Of a stretch of DNA of 9,896 bases, positions 1 to 5,228 are shown piece by piece (the first letter of the stretch is position 1; each line of letters opens with the position of its first letter). A program made the translations under genes and the position numbers. Location: the NCBI GenBank assembly GCA_964452105.1, contig CAYVLI010000023.1, forward strand, positions 5,220-15,115. Direction: 5' to 3'. Under the pieces are notes generated by a model, which ran no database searches, was not told the DNA's origin, and saw only the letters and a list, made by a program, of their open reading frames with translations. The stretch comes from CAYVLI01 sp964452105 [NCBI: uncultured Nitrospinota bacterium]. Its GTDB lineage: Bacteria; JAUXIQ01.

Positions 1-23
1 ATGATGGCCTCAATCTTTTTCAT
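1..23 (-). CDS. P-II nitrogen regulatory protein, N-terminus only (runs off left edge)
   Basis: Only the first seven codons and part of the eighth lie in the window. Read on the minus strand from the ATG at 23-21 they give MKKIEAI, then an incomplete codon AT-. This matches the usual beginning of GlnB/GlnK P-II proteins (typically MKKIEAII followed by a PFK motif). A GGAGG ribosome site lies at 38-34, 10 nt before the ATG. P-II trimers sense 2-oxoglutarate and ATP/ADP, and the GlnK type binds and closes Amt channels. The divergent neighbour is an Amt gene, which strongly supports the call. GlnB cannot be told from GlnK on seven residues. Any other protein starting MKKIEAI would also fit, so the identification leans on context. 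Confidence 0.72.
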
Positions 24-304
24 TCTGCATTTTCCTCCGCACTTGAGTGAACCTTTCCATTGGGTCGGCGCCCCCATCTTCCTGAGGGCGGGACATGGCG
101 CTTAGCTGCAAAAAGGATAAAATTTCAGCTTCGCTTCAGGTTCAATAAAGGAGATAGCAAAAACTATGCCTCATAGCGTGGAACTATTAGAGAGGATTTT
201 ATCCGCATCGTTAATATTAAATTTATCATAATAATTACCAGTAGTAAAGAGCAAAGACAAGCACGTTGAGAGCCCTGATTGCCGGAGTTTCGAGAGACGA
301 TGGA

Positions 305-321
305 TGCAGTTGCTCATCGCA
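305..321. promoter_or_regulatory. Possible second NtrC-type enhancer site
   Basis: The 17-bp stretch TGCAGTTGCTCATCGCA has the TGC-N11-GCA frame of NtrC sites (general consensus TGCACC-N5-GGTGCA), but its inner bases match poorly: 7 of 12 fixed positions. Its centre lies 42 bp from that of the better dyad at 347-363. This is four helical turns, so both would face the same side of the DNA. It is a candidate only because of that spacing. Confidence 0.3.
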
Positions 322-346
322 TTTTTGTCTGTTTTTTAATCACTGC

Positions 347-363
347 TGCCCAATTATTGGGCA
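347..363. promoter_or_regulatory. Perfect 17-bp dyad, candidate NtrC enhancer site
   Basis: TGCCCAATTATTGGGCA is a perfect inverted repeat of 8 bp around a single central base. It keeps the TGC-N11-GCA frame of NtrC binding sites and matches 8 of 12 fixed consensus positions. Its centre is about 140 bp upstream of the -24 element at 495 and about 166 bp from the predicted transcription start, a normal enhancer distance for a bEBP. No T-run follows, so it is not a terminator. NtrC binding is inferred; another dimeric regulator could use the site. Confidence 0.5.
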
Positions 364-494
364 AATTGTCTATGTCTCCGTGGATGCCTTGTGCACAGCA
401 TCTTTCTTTTTCGCTTCCGATTTCAGAGGTAAAGGTAGTCTTTTTAACGGGTTTTTGTCCGCTCTTCCTGCGATGAACAGGATTTAGAAGCCGA

Positions 495-510
495 TGGCAT
501 ACAGTTTGCT
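495..510 (+). promoter_or_regulatory. Sigma-54 (-24/-12) promoter of amt
   Basis: TGGCATACAGTTTGCT fits the sigma-54 consensus TGGCAY-R-N4-TTGCW at every defined position, with the invariant GG (496-497) and GC (508-509) exactly 10 bp apart. Transcription would start near 521 and leave a leader of about 104 nt before the GTG of amt. Sigma-54 control through NtrC is the established mode for glnK-amtB loci in many proteobacteria, so motif and gene agree. A short dyad (GCTCA-ATATA-TGAGC, 508-522) spans the -12 element and the start point. Confidence 0.8.
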
Positions 511-610
511 CAATATATGAGCAAGTTTTCCTTTGCTGCCAGAGGTCAAAGGCTATTGGTGTCTCTGCGGAGGGGATGTTAGTGCGAGAGTGTTTGTTAA
601 CGGCTTGAAT

Positions 611-617
611 AGAGGAG
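611..617 (+). promoter_or_regulatory. Ribosome binding site fixing the GTG start of amt
   Basis: AGAGGAG lies 7 nt before the GTG at 625. The nearest ATG, at 639, is out of frame, so the ribosome site decides for GTG. Confidence 0.8.
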
Positions 618-624
618 CGGCATA

Positions 625-1917
625 GTGACAAAGAGGCATGAGAGAACTTTTATTATTACAATTTTATCTGCGGCGATATTGTTGGGTTACGCCGGTGTAT
701 CTCAGGCCCGGGAGAACGTCCTGAACCAGGGGGATACGGCCTGGATGCTGGTCTCTTCTGCGCTGGTGCTTCTAATGCTCCCCGGCCTGGCTCTCTTCTA
801 TGCCGGGATGGTGCGAAGCAAGAACGTTCTGGGAACCATGATGCACAGCTTCTCCGCCATGGCAATTATAAGCATACAATGGATAATCATCGGTTATTCT
901 CTATCTTTCGGGGCCGATAAAGGACATTTTTGGGGAGGATTAGACTTCCTGTTTCTGAATGGCATAGGTCTTGATAGCATAAGAGGCACTGTTCCTACAT
1001 ACGCGTTCATCATGTTTCAGGGGATGTTCGCCGTTATTACACCGGCTCTCATCAGCGGTGCGCTGGCCGAGAGGGTTAAATTCAGCGCCTACATGGTGTT
1101 CATCTTATTATGGAGCACTCTGGTCTATGATCCCATCGCGCACTGGGTGTGGGGGCCGGGCGGCTGGCTGGCCGAGCTGGGGACGGCGGATTTCGCCGGC
1201 GGCATAGTGGTTCATATATCTTCGGGCATATCAGCGCTGGCGGCCATAAAAGTGCTCGGCGCCCGGCGAGGGTTTCTCAAAGAGATGCTCATTCCCCACA
1301 ACCTGGGGATGGCCCTGCTTGGGGCCGGGCTGCTCTGGTTCGGGTGGTTCGGTTTCAACGCCGGCAGCGCCCTGGCTGCCGGAACAAGCGCGGCCCTGGC
1401 CTTCACCAACACCCATTTAGCCGCGGCCGCAGGAGCATTAGCCTGGATGGTCTCAGAGTGGGCGCATCAGGGTAAACCGAGCGCACTGGGTTTGGCTTCC
1501 GGTCTCGTGGCCGGATTAGCAACGGTAACTCCGGCGGTGGGTTTCGTCACCCCATTATGGGCCTTGGTGATAGGACTCATAGCAGGTGTTCTTTGTTATA
1601 AAGCCATACTCCTCAAGAATAGATATCACTATGACGATTCCCTCGATGTCTTCGGCATCCATGGTGTAGGCGGTATCTTCGGTACTTTAGCTGCAGGAAT
1701 CTTCGGGACTATCGGAATAAAAGGAATAATTGCAGGTAATATCCATCAGTTCCTGGTACAGCTTCTGGGGGTAGCCGCGGCCGGCGCATACGCCTTTGTG
1801 GTAACCCTGATAATAGTGCTGGTGCTGGATAAAGTCATGGGGCTGCGTGTGGAGGCAGAGGAAGAGATAATCGGCCTCGACCGCACACAACATGGCGAAG
1901 TCGGTTACAGCTTCTAA
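625..1917 (+). CDS. amt: Ammonium transporter, Amt family
   Basis: This 430-residue inner-membrane channel conducts ammonium as a trimer. Residues 1-28 (basic start, hydrophobic core, ending VSQA) look like a cleaved signal peptide, as in E. coli AmtB. The family entry motif follows (DTAWMLVSSALVLLMLPG, 37-54). Channel residues can be matched to AmtB: the Phe gate F135 and F244, ammonium-site Asp D189 (in ADFAGG), and the twin pore histidines H197 (VVHIS) and H346 (DVFGIHGVGG). The ALAER motif is at 146-150 and WFGFNAGSA at 241-249. The C-terminal tail (GLRVEAEEE to HGEVGYSF, about 406-430) is the cytosolic segment involved in P-II control. The length is normal for the family. It starts with GTG behind AGAGGAG. 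The gene is monocistronic; its likely P-II partner is divergent at the left edge rather than in the same operon. The sigma-54 promoter at 495-510 implies induction by nitrogen limitation. Confidence 0.97.
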   Translation: MTKRHERTFIITILSAAILLGYAGVSQARENVLNQGDTAWMLVSSALVLLMLPGLALFYAGMVRSKNVLGTMMHSFSAMAIISIQWIIIGYSLSFGADKGHFWGGLDFLFLNGIGLDSIRGTVPTYAFIMFQGMFAVITPALISGALAERVKFSAYMVFILLWSTLVYDPIAHWVWGPGGWLAELGTADFAGGIVVHISSGISALAAIKVLGARRGFLKEMLIPHNLGMALLGAGLLWFGWFGFNAGSALAAGTSAALAFTNTHLAAAAGALAWMVSEWAHQGKPSALGLASGLVAGLATVTPAVGFVTPLWALVIGLIAGVLCYKAILLKNRYHYDDSLDVFGIHGVGGIFGTLAAGIFGTIGIKGIIAGNIHQFLVQLLGVAAAGAYAFVVTLIIVLVLDKVMGLRVEAEEEIIGLDRTQHGEVGYSF

Positions 1918-2014
1918 CTGTCATTTGCATAAAGTTTTGTCCAAAGTTATGATTTATTTTTAAGGAAACCTCGAAAAATGGTTGGCTTAATGTTGTAACT
2001 CAAAAAATGAATAT

Positions 2015-2042
2015 GGGCGCCCGGGCAAAAAGGGTGCCCTTT
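2015..2042. terminator. Hairpin between convergent amt and KAS III genes, possible terminator
   Basis: GGGCGCCC (2015-2022) can pair with GGGTGCCC (2032-2039), with one G-T wobble, around the loop GGGCAAAAA. On the plus strand only TTT follows. On the minus strand the hairpin is followed by ATATTC and then six T. It lies between the two stop codons (1917 and 2085), where a shared terminator is expected. The short U-tracts make its efficiency uncertain. Confidence 0.45.
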
Positions 2043-2084
2043 GGGGAGAGGGATGCGGGCTAATCCTTGTAAGCCTTCGCAGCT

Positions 2085-3116
2085 TCACCACCTCACCAGG
2101 AGGCTGCCGAATTGCCAACCCGCTCCGACACCCACCAGAAGAAGTAGATCCCCTTCCTTTATAGATCCATTTCTCACTCCTTCATCCAGAAGAATGCCTA
2201 TGGAGGCAGCTGAGGTATTGCCATATTTGTCCACGTTAACCAATATTTTCTCTATGGGGATACTGTATTGTTCACTTATCCTTTCCAGTATTCTCAGGTT
2301 CGCCTGGTGGAACAGAAACCAGTTAATTTCATCCAACTGTACCGGATATCTTTTTAATATTTCCTGTACCGAATGCATTAAATGTTTGGGTGCGTATTCA
2401 ACCACCTTTTTGGCGTTCATCTTGTACCAGTGGTCTTTTACATTTCCCGGCCTGGTGGGATTTCTTGAGCCACCCGCCGGGTAGAACATGGGGTCATGCT
2501 CATGCCAGGCGCCCCAATAGCTGGCCAGGATTCCCTTCCCGTTCGTGCTGCTTCCATCTAAAACAAGAGCGCTTGCTCCATCGCCAAAAATGGCTGCGTT
2601 TAGCCAGTTGCGATTAACTGCATCTCTGTCCCTGATATCACAGAAAGAAGAAGAGCTATTAGACGCCACTACCAATGCTTTCCTGCTTGAGTTTCCTCTC
2701 AACTGCCCATCGATATTCTTGAGGGCGTATACCAATCCGCCGCAACCGGAATAGATGGTGAATGCGGCGCAATCATAACTGGCCCCTAATCGGCTATGCA
2801 GCACACAAGCCGGATCGGGGAAAAAGAGAAATTCAGGGGTGCAGGTAATCCTTACTATGAGTTCCAGCTCCGCGGTTGAAATGCATGCCATATCTAACGC
2901 TGCTCTTGCAGCCTTTTCCGCCAGATCGTTGTCAAAGCACCCTTCTCTCGTCTTGTTAGCGGTAAAATCGAAGCCGAACCTCCTCTCTTTGATGCCGATC
3001 TTATCTTCGATCCACTTCGTCCCTTTGCCCGGGTAATATTTGCAAAGAGTGTCATTATCCACAGTAAAAGGCGGAACATAGCTTCCGGTTCCGATTATCT
3101 TTGAGCATCTCACCAT
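2085..3116 (-). CDS. 3-oxoacyl-ACP synthase III family protein (FabH-like)
   Basis: This 343-residue thiolase-fold condensing enzyme should join an acyl-CoA or acyl-ACP primer to an extender or other acceptor. The catalytic triad is intact: C125 in YSGCGGLVYAL, H270 in LFHQANLRI and N300 in YGNTSAASI. The 30-residue His-Asn spacing is the same as in E. coli FabH. The ends are also FabH-like (KIIGTGSYVP near the start, GWQFGSLLVRW at the end). The start is the ATG at 3116: GAAGGAG lies 8 nt before it, whereas the longer reading needs a TTG at 3143 without a ribosome site. Catalytic-Cys surroundings differ from housekeeping FabH (AAACSGF/AAACAGF), and no acp, fabD or fabG is adjacent. A specialised role (primer for a secondary lipid, signal or polyketide) is therefore as likely as fatty-acid initiation. 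It is last in the signalling operon, 23 nt after a small ORF. Confidence 0.9.
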   Translation of the reverse strand: MVRCSKIIGTGSYVPPFTVDNDTLCKYYPGKGTKWIEDKIGIKERRFGFDFTANKTREGCFDNDLAEKAARAALDMACISTAELELIVRITCTPEFLFFPDPACVLHSRLGASYDCAAFTIYSGCGGLVYALKNIDGQLRGNSSRKALVVASNSSSSFCDIRDRDAVNRNWLNAAIFGDGASALVLDGSSTNGKGILASYWGAWHEHDPMFYPAGGSRNPTRPGNVKDHWYKMNAKKVVEYAPKHLMHSVQEILKRYPVQLDEINWFLFHQANLRILERISEQYSIPIEKILVNVDKYGNTSAASIGILLDEGVRNGSIKEGDLLLLVGVGAGWQFGSLLVRW

Positions 3117-3139
3117 GCAAGCGTCTCCTTCGAATAGGC

Positions 3140-3310
3140 TCAAAGTGATGAGCGATCCAGGCTATTGGCATAAAGCTTTATCATGAGATTTAAGGTCCCG
3201 TCCAGGTTCACCTGTTTGGTGACTTGATAGAAGCGGGAGTCTTTGAATATGTTCACTGCCTTTAAGGAAATACCCCGGGGAACTTTTGTTTTTTCCTTTT
3301 CCACACTCAT
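3140..3310 (-). CDS. Small hypothetical protein (56 aa) between HD-GYP regulator and KAS III
   Basis: An ATG at 3310 opens a 56-residue frame that ends in TGA at 3142-3140. AAGGA stands just upstream of the ATG, and an in-frame TAA before it rules out a longer version. It fills the gap between the HD-GYP gene (stop 31 nt upstream) and the KAS III ATG (23 nt downstream), as expected for a real operon member. The N-terminus is lysine-rich (MSVEKEKTKVPRG). The rest is of mixed, soluble composition with a plausible amphipathic helix (TLNLMIKLYANSL, 39-51). There is no signal peptide, no membrane segment and no cysteine. I do not recognise the family. It could also be untranslated spacer or the remnant of a longer gene. 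Confidence 0.5.
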   Translation of the reverse strand: MSVEKEKTKVPRGISLKAVNIFKDSRFYQVTKQVNLDGTLNLMIKLYANSLDRSSL

Positions 3311-3341
3311 TATTTTCCTTATCCTGTTAAGTCTGCGCGTC

Positions 3342-4760
3342 CTATTTTTTCCTTCTCTTGTTTGTCGGTATTGCCTGAGGGTTTATAAAGTTAAACCTCT
3401 GTTCATGGAAAATCTTAAGGCAACAATCCACAACCGCAGGGTCATAGAGGATTCCCCTGTTTTTAAATATTTCTTCCAATGCCTTATCAATTCCAAGAGC
3501 TGGTCGATAGGGCCGATGGGAGGCGATGGCCTCTACGACGTCGGCTACGGCCATGATTCTTGCCTCCAAAAGGATTTCTTCTCCCGATAGTCCTGAAGGG
3601 TAGCCGGAGCCATCCATTCTTTCGTGATGCTGTAGTATTATTTGTGCAACTGGCCAGGGGAATTCTATCTCCTTCAAAATATCGTAGCCCACCTGAGGAT
3701 GTTTCTTTATCAGACTGAACTCGATCTCCGATATTTCGCCTGGTTTGCTCAGAATCTCTGAGGGCACAGTCAGCTTCCCCAGGTCGTGTATGAGTCCAGC
3801 CAGACGCAACCCATCGATTCGTTCACTTGAGAGTCCTAATTCCTCTGCTATAGCACGTGAAAGATCGGATACACGTTGTTGATGACCAGCAGTATAAGGG
3901 TCTTTAGCTTCGACTGTCAGGGCTATGGCCTGAATGATGCCGTTAAGCGCTTCCCGTAGCTTCTCAAGGCTATGTTGGGTTTCATCCTGCGCTCGCTTAC
4001 GCTCGCTTATATCCATGGCCACTTCCATCCGTACGATGCGGCCGTCTACCCACTGGATTGCTCGATCGCGTACCTCATACCACAGGCCGTTTACCGTGTT
4101 CTGAGATTCCCAGGCGAATGTTCCGGACGGCTTGCCATCGGCCCCAACCAGTTTATCGTTCGTACAGAACACGCAAGGATCCGTCTGACCCTTCTGTAAA
4201 ACCTTCCAACAGGTTTTCCCAAAAACATCACCAAAAGTCTCGCGCAGATGCCTGTTGGCAAAGAGAATTTCATAGGTTTCCATATCCGCGACATAGACGG
4301 AAGCATCCAGGCAGTCTAATACGGCTCCGAATCGCTTATGGGATTCCATTAACTCTTTTTCCGCCCGCTTTCGTTCCCTGCGCACCTCCGCTTCGCGCAG
4401 TTCTCGCTCTATGGCGGGTATAAGTCGCGTCAGATTATCTTTCATGATGTAATCGTGAGCCCCTGCTTTCATCAATTCCACCGCAGTGTCTTCCCCTATC
4501 TTCCCTGACACGATGATGAATGGCAGGTCCAGCCCCCTATTCTTCAGCATGACGAGTGCGTCATGGCCGCTGAAACGCGGCATGGAGTAATCGGAGAGGA
4601 CGATGTTCCACTCTTTGCTGTCCAGTGCAACGCCCATCGCTTCGGGTGTGTCAACCTGTTCCAAAAGTGGTTCATAACCCCCACGACGGAGTTCGTGAAG
4701 AAGCAGCAGGGCGTCTTCTTCTGAGTCTTCAACGATCAATACGTGAAGCGGTGTCCGCAT
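3342..4760 (-). CDS. Response regulator, REC-PAS-HD-GYP (predicted c-di-GMP phosphodiesterase)
   Basis: This 472-residue cytosolic protein has three parts. The receiver (about 5-125) has acidic E11/D12, phospho-acceptor D57 (LSDYSMP), S85 and K107. After a coiled linker (about 120-142) comes a PAS domain (about 143-255) ending in the MDISERKRAQDE motif; it carries a Cys cluster, C184, C196 and C199 (DPCVFC). A second short helix precedes the HD-GYP domain (about 270-455), with H293 (TAGHQQRV), H325-D326 (IHDLGKL), H354, H378-H379, the signature GSGYPSG (384-390) and D407. All metal and GYP residues expected of an active enzyme hydrolysing cyclic-di-GMP are present. The ATG lies 1 nt after the stop of the receiver gene, with GAGGA 9 nt upstream, so the two are probably translationally coupled. 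Phosphorylation by the kinase of this operon is inferred. Confidence 0.93.
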   Translation of the reverse strand: MRTPLHVLIVEDSEEDALLLLHELRRGGYEPLLEQVDTPEAMGVALDSKEWNIVLSDYSMPRFSGHDALVMLKNRGLDLPFIIVSGKIGEDTAVELMKAGAHDYIMKDNLTRLIPAIERELREAEVRRERKRAEKELMESHKRFGAVLDCLDASVYVADMETYEILFANRHLRETFGDVFGKTCWKVLQKGQTDPCVFCTNDKLVGADGKPSGTFAWESQNTVNGLWYEVRDRAIQWVDGRIVRMEVAMDISERKRAQDETQHSLEKLREALNGIIQAIALTVEAKDPYTAGHQQRVSDLSRAIAEELGLSSERIDGLRLAGLIHDLGKLTVPSEILSKPGEISEIEFSLIKKHPQVGYDILKEIEFPWPVAQIILQHHERMDGSGYPSGLSGEEILLEARIMAVADVVEAIASHRPYRPALGIDKALEEIFKNRGILYDPAVVDCCLKIFHEQRFNFINPQAIPTNKRRKK

Positions 4761-4761
4761 C

Positions 4762-5211
4762 CTATATCGTCCTCAAGCTCGGCGGGACCTCGTTCAAGAT
4801 CAACCAGTAAAGCCCCAACTGACGCACGGCTTCGCTAAACTGGTTGAAGTCTACCGGTTTACAGATGTAACTATTTGCGCCGAGGCTATAGCCATTAATC
4901 AGGTCCTTTTCCTCCTTGGATGAAGTAAGAATTACTACCGGGATGAGCCTTGTCCGATCATCTGCGCGAATCCGCTGCAAGACTTCAAGGCCATCCACCT
5001 TGGGCAATTTCAAATCAAGCAGGACGACCTGCGGCATATCGCTGGTATCGCGGACTGAGTGAGCACCATTTCCGAACAGATAATCCAGCGCCTCCACCCC
5101 ATCGCGCACCACGATGATCTTGTTGGCGACTTTATATTTTTTCAGCGCACGAAGAGTTAATTCGATATCGTCGTTATTGTCTTCCACTAAGAGTATGTTT
5201 TTATTTTGCAA
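4762..5211 (-). CDS. Single-domain response regulator (Rcp1/CheY-like receiver)
   Basis: This 149-residue protein is one receiver domain without an output domain. Visible residues are D11 in VEDNNDD, the phospho-acceptor D66 in LLDLKLPKVDG, T96 in VILTSS and K118 in CKPVD. The long loop between beta-2 and beta-3 (about 45-60) and the tail after K118 are typical of Rcp1-type receivers that partner GAF/phytochrome-like kinases. Such proteins act by phosphotransfer or by binding. The start is TTG at 5211: CCAGGAGGG stands 6 nt before it and no ATG is available nearby in frame. It lies 17 nt after the kinase stop and 1 nt before the HD-GYP gene, so a shuttle or competing phosphate sink between the two is a reasonable inference. 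Confidence 0.93.
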   Translation of the reverse strand: MQNKNILLVEDNNDDIELTLRALKKYKVANKIIVVRDGVEALDYLFGNGAHSVRDTSDMPQVVLLDLKLPKVDGLEVLQRIRADDRTRLIPVVILTSSKEEKDLINGYSLGANSYICKPVDFNQFSEAVRQLGLYWLILNEVPPSLRTI

Positions 5212-5217
5212 TTATTT

Positions 5218-5224
5218 CCCTCCT
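5218..5224 (-). promoter_or_regulatory. Strong ribosome site fixing a TTG start
   Basis: AGGAGGG, read on the minus strand, is a near-perfect anti-Shine-Dalgarno match, 6 nt before the TTG of the receiver gene. It supports TTG as the true initiation codon and may compensate for its weakness. Confidence 0.75.
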
Positions 5225-5228
5225 GGAT

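Larger units (their letters stand above)
24..624. other. Divergent intergenic region between P-II gene and amt
   Basis: These 600 bases separate two divergent genes. I find no convincing gene here. A 21-codon ORF (166-231, plus strand, AAGGAG upstream) is too short to call. The right half holds the regulatory sites listed separately: dyads at 305-321 and 347-363 and a sigma-54 promoter at 495-510. The length is typical of enhancer-dependent control, in which an activator binds 100-200 bp upstream and loops to the promoter. For the P-II gene I see no clean minus-strand promoter; a weak -24/-12 resemblance near 250-265 lacks one of the invariant GG bases. Confidence 0.6.

Noticed and set aside
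250-265. Possible minus-strand -24/-12 promoter for the P-II gene
   Set aside because: The -12 box TTTGCT is good, but one of the invariant GG bases of the -24 box is a T.
383-402. Third NtrC-like site around GATGC-N10-GCATC
   Set aside because: The TGC/GCA spacing is 10 instead of 11 and it is out of phase with the other two sites.
266-487. Overlapping 73- and 65-residue plus-strand frames
   Set aside because: They lie on the dyads upstream of the promoter; composition is not protein-like and they overlap each other in different frames.
314-631. 105-residue minus-strand frame in the amt upstream region
   Set aside because: It covers the sigma-54 promoter, the amt leader and the amt start, has no ribosome site or recognisable motif, and has an erratic composition.
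2041-2484. 147-residue plus-strand frame
   Set aside because: Antisense shadow of the KAS III gene, whose catalytic motifs are all on the other strand.
3243-3590. 115-residue plus-strand frame
   Set aside because: Antisense to the small ORF and to the end of the HD-GYP gene; no ribosome site.
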